Origin: an uncultured Sphingorhabdus sp.
Lineage (GTDB): Bacteria > Pseudomonadota > Alphaproteobacteria > Sphingomonadales > Sphingomonadaceae
DNA length: 49,334 bases
Reading direction: 5' to 3'
NCBI GenBank assembly: GCA_937873665.1
Contig: CALMYW010000533.1
Location: 1-49,334, forward strand
Both the position numbers and the translations under genes were made by a program. This document shows positions 7,708 through 17,238 of this stretch, piece by piece. The stretch's first letter is position 1, and each line of letters opens with the position of its first letter. The notes beneath the pieces are model-generated. The model had not been told where the DNA came from. It searched no databases and was given only the letters and a program-made list of their open reading frames with translations.

Positions 7708-9288
7708 GTGACCGACGGGACCGCGAGAACGGTGGCGGGGGCGCCGGGGCGGCCGGTGAGCTCGGCCCGGATCCTCGCCACCCTGATGGTGCCGCTGTTC
7801 ATGGCCCTGCTCGCGATCTCCGTCATCAACGTCGCGCTGCCGGTGATCGGCCCGGCCCTCGGCGCCGACTCGAGCGGCCTGCAGTGGGTTGTCTCCGGCT
7901 ACGCGCTGTCCTTCGGCCTGCTGCTGGTGCCCTCGGGGCGGCTCGGCGACGCCTCCGGCCGCAAGCGACTCTTCCTCGCGGGGATCGCCGTCTTCACCGC
8001 CGGAGCGGTGATCGCGGGGTTCGCCCGGGACATCGAGATGCTCAACGCGGCGCGGGTGGTGCAGGGCATCGGCTCCGGCATGCTCAACCCGCAGACGTTC
8101 GGGCTCATCCAGAAGTACTTCCGCGGGGCGGCGCGGGCCCGCGCGTTCGCGACCATGGCCACCACCGTCTCGGTGGCCACCGCCTCGGGTCCGCTGGTGG
8201 GCGGCCTGCTCATCGGGGCGCTCGGCAGCGACCTGGGCTGGCGCGCGATGTTCCTGGTCAACGTGCCGCTCGGCCTCCTCGCCCTGGCCCTGGGTCACCG
8301 CTGGCTGCCCGACGACCGCCGTCTGCCCGGCGGCGCGGGTCCCGGCAGCGTGGGTCACGGCGTCGGCGGCTCCGCGGCGCGGGCGGGCGACATGGCGCGG
8401 GCGGGCGACATGGCGCGGGCGCGGATCGACGACGACGACGAGGTCACCGCCCCCGCCACCCCGCCCGTGCGGCGCGGGCGCCTGGACCTGGACCCGGTCG
8501 GCGTCCTGCTCCTCGGCGCGGCCGTGCTCTCGGTGATGCTGCCCTTCCTCAACCGCGGGGCCCACCCCGCGCTGTGGGCACTCGTGCCGCTCGGGCTGGT
8601 CCTGCTGGGGTCGTTCGTGTGGTGGGAGCGCCGCTACGAGCGGGTCGGCCGCCCGCCGCTGGTCAACCCGGACATCTTCCGCGATCCCGCGTTCCGCAAC
8701 GGCATGATCATCGTGTCGATCTACTTCGTGGGCGGCACAAGCCTGTGGATCGTCATGCCGATGTACCTGCAGTTCCACCTGGGCTACGCGCCCCTCGACT
8801 CGGCGTTCGTCAGCCTGCCCGCCTCGATCTGCGCGGCGGTGTCCGCCCAGGTGGCGGGGCGGTTCGTGCTCCGGCTGGGCCGGCGGATGGTGATCGCGGG
8901 GTTCTGCCTCACCATCACCGCGCTGCTGACCTTCATCCTGCTCGCCGGGCTGGTCGAGTCCGGAGCGGTGGGGTACCTGATCTTCACGGCGCCCGCCGCG
9001 CTGATGGGGACGGCGCAGGGCATGACCATCTCCCCCAACCAGACGCTCACGCTCCGCGCGGTCGACCCCGCGTACGGCGGGGTGGCCGGCAGCATCATCT
9101 CGCTGGGCCAGCGCATGGGCACCGCGATCGGCACGGCGATGGTCCCCGGCGTGCTGTTCTGGGTGGTCGAGACCCAGGGCGACTGGCTGCTGGCGTTCCG
9201 GGCCGCGCTCGGGCTGATCGCCGCGCTGGCGGCGGGCGCGCTGGCGTTCAGCGTCGTGGACCGCCGCCGCGAGAGGCGCTGCGCCTGA
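7708..9288 (+). CDS. MFS drug exporter, DHA2 (EmrB/QacA-like) family
   Basis: Protein of 526 aa, an integral membrane proton-driven exporter. It has about 14 predicted hydrophobic segments, MFS motif A (GRLGDASGRKRLFL) after TM2, and motif C-like text around TATVSVATASGPLVGGLLIGA. The start is taken as GTG 7708 (VTDGTARTV), just before the first membrane segment; the much longer upstream frame shadows the divergent gene. The central cytoplasmic loop is long and carries a duplicated GDMARA unit (15-base tandem DNA repeat at about 8390-8420). Substrate unknown. Confidence 0.88.
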   Translation: MTDGTARTVAGAPGRPVSSARILATLMVPLFMALLAISVINVALPVIGPALGADSSGLQWVVSGYALSFGLLLVPSGRLGDASGRKRLFLAGIAVFTAGAVIAGFARDIEMLNAARVVQGIGSGMLNPQTFGLIQKYFRGAARARAFATMATTVSVATASGPLVGGLLIGALGSDLGWRAMFLVNVPLGLLALALGHRWLPDDRRLPGGAGPGSVGHGVGGSAARAGDMARAGDMARARIDDDDEVTAPATPPVRRGRLDLDPVGVLLLGAAVLSVMLPFLNRGAHPALWALVPLGLVLLGSFVWWERRYERVGRPPLVNPDIFRDPAFRNGMIIVSIYFVGGTSLWIVMPMYLQFHLGYAPLDSAFVSLPASICAAVSAQVAGRFVLRLGRRMVIAGFCLTITALLTFILLAGLVESGAVGYLIFTAPAALMGTAQGMTISPNQTLTLRAVDPAYGGVAGSIISLGQRMGTAIGTAMVPGVLFWVVETQGDWLLAFRAALGLIAALAAGALAFSVVDRRRERRCA

Positions 9289-9322
9289 GCCCGGGCCCCG
9301 GCGCCCCCTCGCGGACCCGGGC
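9289..9322. terminator. Bidirectional terminator between convergent genes
   Basis: GCCCGGG at 9289-9295 pairs with CCCGGGC at 9316-9322 across a 20-base GC-rich loop. It fills the 35-base gap between the convergent MFS and FadH-like genes. There is no T tract, and because the arms are themselves nearly palindromic the fold is not unique. Confidence 0.45.
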
Positions 9323-9323
9323 G

Positions 9324-11411
9324 TCAGAGCGTGGCGGCGAGCTCGACGCCCTGCCTGATCGCCCGCTTGGCGTCCAGCTCGGCGGCCACGTCCGCGCCGC
9401 CGATCACGTGGACGCGCGCGCCCGCCCCGCCGCCGGGCCCGGCGGGCCGGTCGGCCAGCCGTTCGGTCAGCTCATCGGCGAGGTCGCGGACCGACTCCTG
9501 GCCCGCGCACACCACGATCGAGTCCACCCGGACCACCCGGTGCTCGCCCTCGGCGGTGAGGATGTGCAGCCCGTCGTCGTCGATCCTCCGGTACGTCACG
9601 CCGGTGTACTGCCGCACGCCGCCCGTCTTGAGCTCGGCGCGGTGCACCCAGCCGGTGGTCTTGCCCAGGCCCCTGCCGATCGGCGAGGTCTTGCGCTGGA
9701 GCAGGTGCACCTCGTGGGCCGGCTCGTCGGCGACGGCCGTGCCGAGGCCCGAGCGGGCGAGGGCCGGGTCGGTCACGCCCCAGTGCCTCTTCCACGCCTC
9801 TACGTCGGTGGAGTGCCCGTGGACGCCGCGGCCGTCGAGGTCCAGCCCGGACCCGCCGGCGAGGAGGAACCCACACACGTCCACGCCGATCCCGCCGGCG
9901 CCGATCACCGCCACGCGCCGGCCGGGGACGCGGGCGCCGGTGAGCAGCTCGGGGTAGGTCATGACCATGGGGTGGTCGGCGCCCGGCAGGTCCAGCTCGC
10001 GTGGGCGGACGCCGGTGGCCACCACCACGTGGGCGAAGCCGGCGAGGTCGGCGGCCTCGGCGGCGCGGCCCAGGTGCACGGGCACCCCCAGCACGTCCAG
10101 GCGCCGGCTGAAGTAGGCCAGGGACGCGGCGAACTCCTCCTTGCCCGGCACGCGCATGGCGTAGCGGAACTGCCCGCCGATCTCGTCGGAGGCCTCGAAC
10201 ACCTCCACGGCCAACCCGCGCGAGGCGGCGGCCTCCGCGCACGCGAGCCCCGCGGGACCGGCACCGACCACCGCCACCCGCCGCCGCGCGGGCGCCACGG
10301 TGAGCAGCAGCTCCGTCTCCCGGCCGGCGCGCGGGTTGACCAGGCAGGACGCCCGCTTGTTGGCAAAGGTGTGGTCGAGGCAGGCCTGGTTGCAGGCGAT
10401 GCAGATGTTGATCTCGTCGGCCCGCCCCTCGGCGACCTTGGCGGCGAATGCCGGGTCCGCCAGCAACGGGCGCGCCATGGAGACCAGGTCGGCCTGCCCG
10501 GAGGCGAGGATGTGCTCGGCCTTCTCCGCGGTGTTGATGCGGTTGGAGGCGATCACCGGGACCCCCACGAGCGCCTTGAGCCGGGCGGTGAGGTCGACGA
10601 ACGCGGCCCGCGGCACGCTGGTGACGATGGTGGGGATGCGGGCCTCGTGCCAGCCGATCCCGGTGTTGAACACGTCCACGCCCGCCGCCTCGAGGCGGTG
10701 CGCGAGCTCGGCGGTCTCGTCCCAGGTCTGACCGCCGGAGACCAGGTCCAGGAGGCTGATCCGGTACTGGATGAGGAAGTCCCGGCCCACCTCGGCACGG
10801 ACCCGGCGGACGATCTCCTCGGGGAACCGCATGCGCGCGCCGGCGCTGCCGCCCCACGCGTCGGTGCGCGTGTTGGTCCGGGCGGCCAGGAACTGGTTGA
10901 TGAGGTACCCCTCCGATCCCATGATCTCGACGCCGTCGTAGCCCGCCCGCCGGGCCAGCCGGGCCGCGCGGACCCAGTCACCGATGGTGCGTTCGACGCC
11001 GCGCGCGCTCAGGGCCCGGGCCCTGAACATGCTGATCGGGGACTTGGTGGAGGAGGCCGAGCGGACGAACGGCTGGTAGCCGTAGCGGCCCGCGTGCAGG
11101 ACCTGGAGCAGGATGTGCGCGCCCTCCTCGTGGACGGCGTCGGTGAGCCCGCGATGCCTGTCCGCCATCCGCCGGCTGGCCATCATGGACCCGGCCGGGA
11201 GTAGCCAGCCCTCGACGTTGGGCGAGTACCCGCCGGTGACCAGCATCGCCGTACCGCCACGCGCGCGCTCGGTGAAGTACGCCGTGAGCTCGGGCAGGTG
11301 CCTGGTGCGGTCCTCGAGCCCGGTGTGCATGGAGCCCATGACCAGGCGGTTGCGCAGGGTGAGGTGTCCGACGGCGAGGGGGCTGACGAGGTGCGGGTGG
11401 CTCTGGCTCAT
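9324..11411 (-). CDS. fadH: 2,4-dienoyl-CoA reductase-like NADPH oxidoreductase (FadH family)
   Basis: Protein of 695 aa. It has an N-terminal old-yellow-enzyme FMN barrel (LTLRNRLVMGSMHTGLED to LVSMARPLLADP), then a 4Fe-4S site with spacing C-x2-C-x3-C-x11-C (ICIACNQACLD to SCLVNP), an FAD-binding Rossmann motif VAVVGAGPAGLACAEAA, and an NADPH-binding motif VAVIGAGGIGVDV. This layout is that of E. coli FadH, which reduces 2,4-dienoyl-CoA during beta-oxidation of unsaturated fatty acids. The start is ATG 11411 (MSQSHPHLV); ATG 11420 is possible. Other OYE/FAD/Fe-S enzymes share the layout, so the substrate is inferred. Confidence 0.9.
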   Translation of the reverse strand: MSQSHPHLVSPLAVGHLTLRNRLVMGSMHTGLEDRTRHLPELTAYFTERARGGTAMLVTGGYSPNVEGWLLPAGSMMASRRMADRHRGLTDAVHEEGAHILLQVLHAGRYGYQPFVRSASSTKSPISMFRARALSARGVERTIGDWVRAARLARRAGYDGVEIMGSEGYLINQFLAARTNTRTDAWGGSAGARMRFPEEIVRRVRAEVGRDFLIQYRISLLDLVSGGQTWDETAELAHRLEAAGVDVFNTGIGWHEARIPTIVTSVPRAAFVDLTARLKALVGVPVIASNRINTAEKAEHILASGQADLVSMARPLLADPAFAAKVAEGRADEINICIACNQACLDHTFANKRASCLVNPRAGRETELLLTVAPARRRVAVVGAGPAGLACAEAAASRGLAVEVFEASDEIGGQFRYAMRVPGKEEFAASLAYFSRRLDVLGVPVHLGRAAEAADLAGFAHVVVATGVRPRELDLPGADHPMVMTYPELLTGARVPGRRVAVIGAGGIGVDVCGFLLAGGSGLDLDGRGVHGHSTDVEAWKRHWGVTDPALARSGLGTAVADEPAHEVHLLQRKTSPIGRGLGKTTGWVHRAELKTGGVRQYTGVTYRRIDDDGLHILTAEGEHRVVRVDSIVVCAGQESVRDLADELTERLADRPAGPGGGAGARVHVIGGADVAAELDAKRAIRQGVELAATL

Positions 11412-11585
11412 GGCCCCCATTGTGCGCCACCTCACGGGAGCCCTCGGGTCCGCGGCGCGCCGGGGACACCCCCGAATTTTCCCTTCCCGGGGGCGAACGG
11501 AGGCCTCGGACCCTATCCTTTCCCCACGGCCCCCTCTGCCGCCCTCACGCACGGTCCAGTCCCCTCACCCCTCCAGGAACCCCTC

Positions 11586-12134
11586 ATGCACACCACCCGT
11601 AGTGCCCGCACGCGCGGAACACGCATTCTCGGCATGCTCGCCGCCGCGGTCACCTGCGCGGCCATCGCCACGCCCGCCGCCGGGGCGCAGTCGGTCTCGT
11701 TCACCATCGGTGGCCCCGCGCCCTGCGAGCAGACCTCTCCGGCCCAGGTCGAGCAACTGATCTCGGAGATCCACGAGCACACCAACCGGGTGCGGGCCGA
11801 GGCCGGCGCGCCGCCGGTCGCGCGGCTCGACAGCCTCGACCGGATCGCCCAGAACTGGAGCACCCGGATGGCCGACGAGGACAAGATGTACCACAACCCG
11901 GACATCCGGGCGCAGGTCGCTTCCACCTACGAGGGCCAGTGGCGCGGCTACGGGGAGAACGTCCTCCAGAACTGGTGCGGCGCGGACGGCGAGGAACTGG
12001 TCACCCAGTGGATGAACTCACTCGGACACCGCCTCAACATGCTCAACCCGCTCCACACCCACCTCGGCGTGGGCGCGGCCCTGGCCGACAGCCGGAAGCT
12101 CTACTCCACGCAGAACTTCGTCACCCTGCGCTGA
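11586..12134 (+). CDS. Secreted CAP-domain (SCP/PR1-like) protein, copy 1
   Basis: Protein of 182 aa. It has a Sec signal peptide at residues 1-38 (ILGMLAAAVTCAAIATPAAGAQ) and then a CAP domain with the usual cavity residues: His in KMYHNP, Glu in YGENVLQNW and His in LGHRLNML, and a C-terminal LGVGAAL strand. CAP proteins are secreted, and some bind sterols or lipids. Two Cys (PCEQ, NWCG) may form a disulphide. The gene is followed by a strong hairpin and a paralogue at 12316, so this is a tandem duplication. Upstream frames to 11298 are shadows. Confidence 0.88.
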   Translation: MHTTRSARTRGTRILGMLAAAVTCAAIATPAAGAQSVSFTIGGPAPCEQTSPAQVEQLISEIHEHTNRVRAEAGAPPVARLDSLDRIAQNWSTRMADEDKMYHNPDIRAQVASTYEGQWRGYGENVLQNWCGADGEELVTQWMNSLGHRLNMLNPLHTHLGVGAALADSRKLYSTQNFVTLR

Positions 12135-12167
12135 TCCCCGCCCGGGCACCGGCCCCGGACCGCCCCC

Positions 12168-12204
12168 GACGCCCCCGTCACCCGCCGCAGGTGACGGGGG
12201 CGTC
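12168..12204 (+). terminator. Rho-independent-type terminator after CAP gene 1
   Basis: A perfect 15-bp stem: GACGCCCCCGTCACC at 12168-12182 pairs with 12190-12204, with a 7-base loop. It lies 34 bases past the stop. No T tract follows, as is common in high-GC Actinobacteria. Confidence 0.85.
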
Positions 12205-12315
12205 GGGCCTGGTGAGAGGGCCTCCGCGACCTAACGGCTGGCTTATGTAACGTTTTGGTCTCTACCGTGGGACAGACCGCCCGATCCCCGGGCCCTGCAC
12301 CGCGAAAGGACCCCA

Positions 12316-12870
12316 GTGACCCGAGCCCTCATCCGTACGCGACGCGCCCTCCTGCTCGGAGCGGCCGCCTCCCTGGCCATGGCCCTGAGCGCCGCGCCCC
12401 AGGCCTCCGCGCAGCTGCCGCAGATCGTTCTGCCCGGCCTGACCATCGGCTTCATCCAGCCGCCGGCCCCGGGCGCCGTGCCGGCGATCGACCCCGCCTC
12501 TCCCGAGTACCGCGCCCAGCTCGAGGGTGCGACCAACGCCGCCCGGGCCGCACACGGCCTGGCCCCGCTGACCGCCAACGCCGGCCTCACCGACGTGGCC
12601 ATCGGCTGGAGCGGCACCCAGGCCGCCCAGAACCGGATGTACCACAACCCGACCGTCGCCGGCCAGATCCCCGGCGGCTGGGCCCACTACGGCGAGAACG
12701 TACTGCAGAACTACGCGCACGCCACGCCGCAGCAGCTCGTGGACCAGTGGATGGCCTCCCCCGGCCACCGGCTCAACATGCTTCACCCGGGGCACACCGC
12801 GATGGGCGTCGGCGTGGCCGTGGCCGCCGACGGAAAGCTGTACGCCACGCAGGTGTTCGCGCGCTACTGA
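12316..12870 (+). CDS. Secreted CAP-domain (SCP/PR1-like) protein, copy 2
   Basis: Protein of 184 aa starting with GTG 12316 and a GAAAGGA ribosome site. The signal peptide is RRALLLGAAASLAMALSAAPQASAQ. The CAP domain repeats the motifs of copy 1 (RMYHNP, YGENVLQNY, PGHRLNMLHPGHTAMGVGVAV), with clearly similar C-terminal halves. It lacks the Cys pair of copy 1. The intervening terminator and its own leader (12205-12315) suggest separate transcription. Function in lipid binding or cell-envelope biology is only known for distant relatives. Confidence 0.88.
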   Translation: MTRALIRTRRALLLGAAASLAMALSAAPQASAQLPQIVLPGLTIGFIQPPAPGAVPAIDPASPEYRAQLEGATNAARAAHGLAPLTANAGLTDVAIGWSGTQAAQNRMYHNPTVAGQIPGGWAHYGENVLQNYAHATPQQLVDQWMASPGHRLNMLHPGHTAMGVGVAVAADGKLYATQVFARY

Positions 12871-12918
12871 CGCCCGCGCGCTACTGACGCCTTCCCGCCG
12901 GCAGCGCCCCCGCCCGCG

Positions 12919-13455
12919 TCAGGCCAGCGCGCCCGCGAGCAGCGCCTCGAGGCCGGCGGAGAAGCGCGCGTCGAACTCGACCGGCGGCGTGGCCGGGTCG
13001 GCGACCGCCAGGTTGTGGTGCGTCTGCTCCTCCAGGCTCAGCCCGAGGACATAGGCCGTGAGCGCCGTGGTCAACCCCGCCGCCCGGCCGCCCAGCCCGT
13101 GGCGGGTACAGGCCGCCTCGACCACCTCGGCGACCGGGTTCACCGCGCCCGCGGCCAGCCCCAGCGCCACGATCTCGGCGCCGTCCGGAACGCCCGTCAC
13201 CGCCGCGCGCAGGGCCGTGCCGATCGCACGCAGTTCCCCGGCCGCCGACCCCGCCGCCCCGACCGGCCCCATGGTCGCCAGCACCCGTTCCGCGACCGCC
13301 GTGAGCAGGGCCTGCTTGGACGGGACGTGCCAGTACAGCGCGCTCGGCTGAACCCCCAACCGCGTGGCCAGCGTGCGCATGGACATGCCGGGCAGGCCCG
13401 CCTCGCGGAGCAGGTCCAGCGCGGAATCGACGACCGATGTCTTGGTGAGAGCCAC
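12919..13455 (-). CDS. bioQ: TetR-family repressor of biotin genes (BioQ-like)
   Basis: Protein of 178 aa. The N-terminal TetR helix-turn-helix is at about residues 1-50 (SVVDSALDLLREAGLPGMSMRTLATRLGVQPSALYWHVPSKQALLTAV), followed by a helical ligand domain. The start is taken as GTG 13455 (VALTKTSVV); no strong ribosome site is visible and a leaderless start is possible. It is divergent from bioB, and the 106-base gap holds three TGAAC-N3-GTTCA-type boxes. BioQ repressors in Corynebacterium and Mycobacterium are TetR proteins recognising a TGAAC-N3-palindrome in front of bio genes, so the assignment rests on context plus motif. The effector is not evident from sequence. Confidence 0.82.
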   Translation of the reverse strand: MALTKTSVVDSALDLLREAGLPGMSMRTLATRLGVQPSALYWHVPSKQALLTAVAERVLATMGPVGAAGSAAGELRAIGTALRAAVTGVPDGAEIVALGLAAGAVNPVAEVVEAACTRHGLGGRAAGLTTALTAYVLGLSLEEQTHHNLAVADPATPPVEFDARFSAGLEALLAGALA

Positions 13456-13490
13456 GGGCGCTGATCCTACCGCCCGCCCCGCCCGCCTCC

Positions 13491-13552
13491 TGAACGCTGT
13501 ACAAGACGGCATCGTTCCGCTACCTTGAACGGCGTTCAATGAACGGCGTTCA
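13491..13552 (+). promoter_or_regulatory. Three BioQ-type operators in the bioQ-bioB intergenic region
   Basis: Box 1, TGAACGCTGTACA (13491-13503), has one arm mismatch. Boxes 2 and 3 are identical, TGAACGGCGTTCA, at 13526-13538 and 13540-13552. Their centres are 14 bp apart and 35 bp from box 1. Box 3 touches the bioB ribosome site GGAGG (13553-13557). Binding would block bioB transcription directly and could also cover the bioQ promoter. Confidence 0.85.
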
Positions 13553-13561
13553 GGAGGAACC

Positions 13562-14683
13562 ATGCCCACCACCACCCCCCGCTGGCACGAGCTCGCGGAC
13601 CACGTACTCGACGGCGGCGTGATCAGCGCGGCGGACGCCCTCGCGATCCTGGACTCGAGCGACCCCGAGCTCATGGAGGTCGTCGCGGCCGCCTCGCGCC
13701 TGCGCTTCCAGCACTTCAGCAACACGGTCAAGGTCAACTACCTGGTCAACCTCAAGAGCGGCCTGTGCCCGGAGGACTGCTTCTACTGCTCGCAGCGGCT
13801 CAACTCCACGGCCGGCATCCTGCGCTACACCTGGCTCAACACCGAGGAGGCCGTCACCGCGGCCAAGGCGGGCATCGCGGCCGGCGCCTCGCGCGTCTGC
13901 CTGGTCGCCAGCGGCACCGGCCCCAGCAACCGCGAGGTCGGCAAGGTCTCCGACATCATCGAGGCCATCAAGTCCGACACGCCCGGCGTCGAGGTCTGCG
14001 CCTGCCTCGGGGCGTTGAAGGACGGTCAGGCCGAGACGCTCTGCGCCTCCGGTGCCGACGCCTACAACCACAACCTCAACACGGCCGAGAGCCACTACTC
14101 CGAGATCTGCACGACCCACACCTACGCCGACCGCGAGCACACCGTCGCGCAGGCCCACGGCGCCGGCCTGTCCGCGTGCTCGGGCTTCATCGCCGGCATG
14201 GGCGAGACCCGCGAGCAGCTGGTCGAGCTGGCCATGGACCTGCGCGCCAAGGGCGTCGACTCCATCCCCGTCAACTTCCTGCTGCCCTTCGACGGCACCC
14301 CGCTCGAGGGCGTCGACACGCTCACCCCGCGCGACTGCCTGCGCATCCTCGCCATGGTCCGCTTCGTCGCCCCCGACACCGAGCTCCGCGTGGCCGCAGG
14401 CCGCGAGCGCCACCTGGGCCACCTGCAGGCCACGGCCCTGTTCATCGCCAACTCGCTGTTCCTCGGCGACTACCTCACCAGCGAGGGCCAACCCGGCGGC
14501 GAGGACCTGCAGATGATCGCCGACGCGGGCCTGGAGATCCTGCAGATGGAGACGGGCGGGGAGAAGGGCGGAGAGGACGACGACGACGAGGCCGTCATCC
14601 CCGCGCCGACCCGCCGGTCGCCCCAGACCCCGGTGGCCATCCGCACGCGTGGCGCGGGCACGAGCGAGCCCGCGAACGCCTGA
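13562..14683 (+). CDS. bioB: Biotin synthase (radical SAM)
   Basis: Protein of 373 aa converting dethiobiotin to biotin, the last step of the pathway. The radical-SAM cluster motif CPEDCFYC (C-x3-C-x2-C) is at about residues 70-77. The 2Fe-2S ligand region is seen in [13 protein letters not shown] and [11 protein letters not shown], with [12 protein letters not shown] and [12 protein letters not shown] for substrate and cluster binding. The C-terminal tail after ILQMETGG is acidic and low-complexity ([10 protein letters not shown]). It has a GGAGG ribosome site 4 bases before ATG 13562. It is the first gene of bioB-A-F-D and sits under three BioQ-type operators. Confidence 0.97.
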   Translation: MPTTTPRWHELADHVLDGGVISAADALAILDSSDPELMEVVAAASRLRFQHFSNTVKVNYLVNLKSGLCPEDCFYCSQRLNSTAGILRYTWLNTEEAVTAAKAGIAAGASRVCLVASGTGPSNREVGKVSDIIEAIKSDTPGVEVCACLGALKDGQAETLCASGADAYNHNLNTAESHYSEICTTHTYADREHTVAQAHGAGLSACSGFIAGMGETREQLVELAMDLRAKGVDSIPVNFLLPFDGTPLEGVDTLTPRDCLRILAMVRFVAPDTELRVAAGRERHLGHLQATALFIANSLFLGDYLTSEGQPGGEDLQMIADAGLEILQMETGGEKGGEDDDDEAVIPAPTRRSPQTPVAIRTRGAGTSEPANA

Positions 14684-14684
14684 C

Positions 14685-16058
14685 ATGCCCACGCAGGACG
14701 CCGCCGCGGTGCTGGATTCAGCCGCGGTGCTGGATACAGCCGCGATGCTGGCCGCGGACGCCGAGCACGTCTGGCATCCCTACGGCGGCTTCCCGGCTAG
14801 CACCGAGCCGCTGCCGGTGGTCTCGGCGCAGGGGGTGCGGCTGCGGCTGGCCGACGGTCGCGAGCTGATCGACGGCATGAGCTCGTGGTGGGCGGCCATC
14901 CACGGCTACCGGCACCCGCACCTGGACGCGGCCGCCCACCGGCAGGTGGACACGATGAGCCACGTCATGTTCGGCGGGCTCACGCACCCGCCGGCGGTGG
15001 AGCTCGCCACCCGGCTGGCGCGGATGGCGCCGGGCGGGCTGACCAAGGTGTTCCTCGCCGACTCGGGCTCTGTGGCCGTAGAGGTCGCGGTCAAGATGGC
15101 CGTCCAGTACCAACGCTCGCTGGGCCACCCCGCCCGCACCCGGCTGGCCACGTGGCGCGGCGGCTACCACGGCGACACCCTCTCCCCGATGAGCGTGTGC
15201 GATCCCGACGGCGGCATGCACAGCATGTGGCGCGGGGTGGTGGCCGAGCAGGTGTTCGCGCCCCGGCCGCCCGCGCAGTACAGCCCCGACTACGTCGCCG
15301 AGCTCGAGCGCACGATCCGCGGGGCCGCCGGCGAGCTGGCCGCCATCATCGTGGAACCGGTGGTCCAGGGTGCCGGCGGGATGCGCTTCCACCACCCGGA
15401 CTACCTGCACGACCTGCGCCGGCTGGCCGACGAGACCGGCGCGCTGCTGATCTTTGACGAGATCGCGACCGGCTTCGGCCGGACCGGCCGGCTCTTCGCC
15501 GCCGACCACGCCGGCGTGGCGCCGGACATTCTCTGCCTGGGCAAAGCGCTGACCGGCGGGTACCTCACCCTGGCGGCGACGCTGACCACCGATCGGGTGG
15601 CCGAGGTGATCAGCGCCGGCGAGGCGGGCGGGCTCGCGCACGGCCCGACGTTCATGGGCAACCCGCTGGCGTGCGCGGTCGCGTGCGCCTCGCTCGACCT
15701 GGTCGAGGCCGGCGGGTGGCGCAGCGACGTCCCGCGGATCGAGGATCGCCTGCGCCGCGGCCTGGCCCCCGCGCTCGACCTGCCCGGCGTGGTGGACGTG
15801 CGGGTGCTCGGGGCGATCGGGGTGATCCAGCTGGACGCGCCGGTGGAGATGCCGGCCACGACGGCGGCCATCACCGCCCGCGGCGTGTGGCTGCGCCCGT
15901 TCCGCGATCTCATCTACACCATGCCGCCCTACGTGGCGACGGACCCCGAGCTCGACGCCATCTGCGCGGCCGCGGTCGCCGGCGCGGCGGCCGCCGGAGC
16001 CGCGGCCGCCGGGGCGCACAGCGCGACCGACCCCACGGAGGAGTACGCCCATGCCTGA
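14685..16058 (+). CDS. bioA: Adenosylmethionine-8-amino-7-oxononanoate aminotransferase
   Basis: Protein of 457 aa, PLP-dependent, making 7,8-diaminopelargonate from KAPA. The start ATG 14685 follows the bioB stop by one base. It has [10 protein letters not shown] at the N-terminus (substrate loop), [26 protein letters not shown], the PLP Asp in [15 protein letters not shown], and the PLP Lys in [17 protein letters not shown]. The first residues after MPTQD are an [18 protein letters not shown] triplication encoded by three 18-base tandem repeats (14703-14756), an unusual N-terminal extension. Its end overlaps bioF by 8 bases. Confidence 0.96.
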   Translation: MPTQDAAAVLDSAAVLDTAAMLAADAEHVWHPYGGFPASTEPLPVVSAQGVRLRLADGRELIDGMSSWWAAIHGYRHPHLDAAAHRQVDTMSHVMFGGLTHPPAVELATRLARMAPGGLTKVFLADSGSVAVEVAVKMAVQYQRSLGHPARTRLATWRGGYHGDTLSPMSVCDPDGGMHSMWRGVVAEQVFAPRPPAQYSPDYVAELERTIRGAAGELAAIIVEPVVQGAGGMRFHHPDYLHDLRRLADETGALLIFDEIATGFGRTGRLFAADHAGVAPDILCLGKALTGGYLTLAATLTTDRVAEVISAGEAGGLAHGPTFMGNPLACAVACASLDLVEAGGWRSDVPRIEDRLRRGLAPALDLPGVVDVRVLGAIGVIQLDAPVEMPATTAAITARGVWLRPFRDLIYTMPPYVATDPELDAICAAAVAGAAAAGAAAAGAHSATDPTEEYAHA

Positions 16059-17238
16059 CCTGCTCGCCCCGACCTCCCCCACGGCCCCGGCCCGCTCCCC
16101 CGCGCTGGACTGGCTCGACGACGCCGCCGCGGAGCGCCGCGCCCGTCACCTGCACCGCGTCCTGACCCCGCGCGCCCCGGGGGACCGCGCGATAGACCTG
16201 GCCTCCAACGACTACCTGGGCCTGGGCCGGCACCCGGTGGTCGTGGCCGGCGCGATCGAGGCCACCACCCGCTGGGGCGCCGGGGCGACCGGGTCGCGGC
16301 TGGTCACCGGCACGACCAGCGAGCACGAGGCCCTCGAGCACGAGCTCGCCGACTTCACCGGGAAGCCCGCCGCGCTGGTGTTCTCCTCCGGGTACACCGC
16401 CAACCTCGGCGCAGTCGTGGCGCTGTCCGGGCGTGGATCGCTCATCGTCTCCGACGGCGGCTCGCACGCCTCCCTCGTGGACGCGTGCCGGCTGTCGAGG
16501 GCCCGCGTCGTCGTCGTCGACCGGGGCGACACCCGCGCCGTCGCACGGGCCCTGGCGGGGCGCACCGAGGCGCGGGCGCTGGTCGTCACCGACTCGGTGT
16601 ACAGCGCCGACGGCGACCTCGCGCCACTACAGGCGTTGCACGGGGCGTGCCGGGACCACCGCGCGGTGCTGCTGGTGGACGAGGCGCACGGGCTGGGGGT
16701 GCGCGGGGCGGGCGGTCGCGGGCTGGTCCACGAGCTGGGGCTCAGCGCGCACGAGGACGTGGTGGTCACGGCGACGCTGTCCAAGGCGCTCGGCGCGCAG
16801 GGCGGGGTGGTGCTGGCGTCCGAGCGGGTGCGCGCGCACCTGGTGGACACCGCGCGGACCTTCATCTTCGACACCGGGCTCGCGCCCTCCAGCGTCGGGG
16901 CGGCGCGGGCGGCGCTCGCGGTCCTGCGCGCGGAGCCGGAGCGGGCCCGCCGCGTCCTGGACGTGGCCGGGTACCTGGCCGCGGTGACCGGCGCCGCCAG
17001 CCCGCACTCGGCGGTGGTGTCGGTGATCCTCGGCGACCCGGCCCGCGCGGTCTCGGCGGCCCGGCGCTGCGCCGAGCTGGGCGTGCGGGTGGGCTGCTTC
17101 CGGCCGCCGTCGGTCCCCGAGGGCACCGCCCGGCTGCGGCTCACCGCACGCGCTGACCTCTCCGACGCCGACCTGGCCAGAGCCGCCGACGCGCTCACCC
17201 AGGTGTTGGTCGAACACGAACGGTGGGGCGGCGCGTGA
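16051..17238 (+). CDS. bioF: 8-amino-7-oxononanoate synthase
   Basis: Protein of 395 aa, PLP-dependent alpha-oxoamine synthase that condenses pimeloyl-ACP/CoA with alanine to KAPA. Motifs are [51 protein letters not shown], the PLP Asp in [14 protein letters not shown] and the PLP Lys in [15 protein letters not shown]. It has a GGAGGA ribosome site inside the bioA end, starts 8 bases before the bioA stop, and overlaps bioD by 4 bases (GTGA). Confidence 0.96.
   Translation: MPDLLAPTSPTAPARSPALDWLDDAAAERRARHLHRVLTPRAPGDRAIDLASNDYLGLGRHPVVVAGAIEATTRWGAGATGSRLVTGTTSEHEALEHELADFTGKPAALVFSSGYTANLGAVVALSGRGSLIVSDGGSHASLVDACRLSRARVVVVDRGDTRAVARALAGRTEARALVVTDSVYSADGDLAPLQALHGACRDHRAVLLVDEAHGLGVRGAGGRGLVHELGLSAHEDVVVTATLSKALGAQGGVVLASERVRAHLVDTARTFIFDTGLAPSSVGAARAALAVLRAEPERARRVLDVAGYLAAVTGAASPHSAVVSVILGDPARAVSAARRCAELGVRVGCFRPPSVPEGTARLRLTARADLSDADLARAADALTQVLVEHERWGGA

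Noticed and set aside
5833..8778. 981-codon minus-strand open frame
   Set aside because: High-GC shadow crossing three real genes on both strands; Arg/Gly/Ala-rich with no domain.
7884..11204. 1106-codon plus-strand open frame
   Set aside because: Shadow of the MFS transporter and the minus-strand FadH-like gene.
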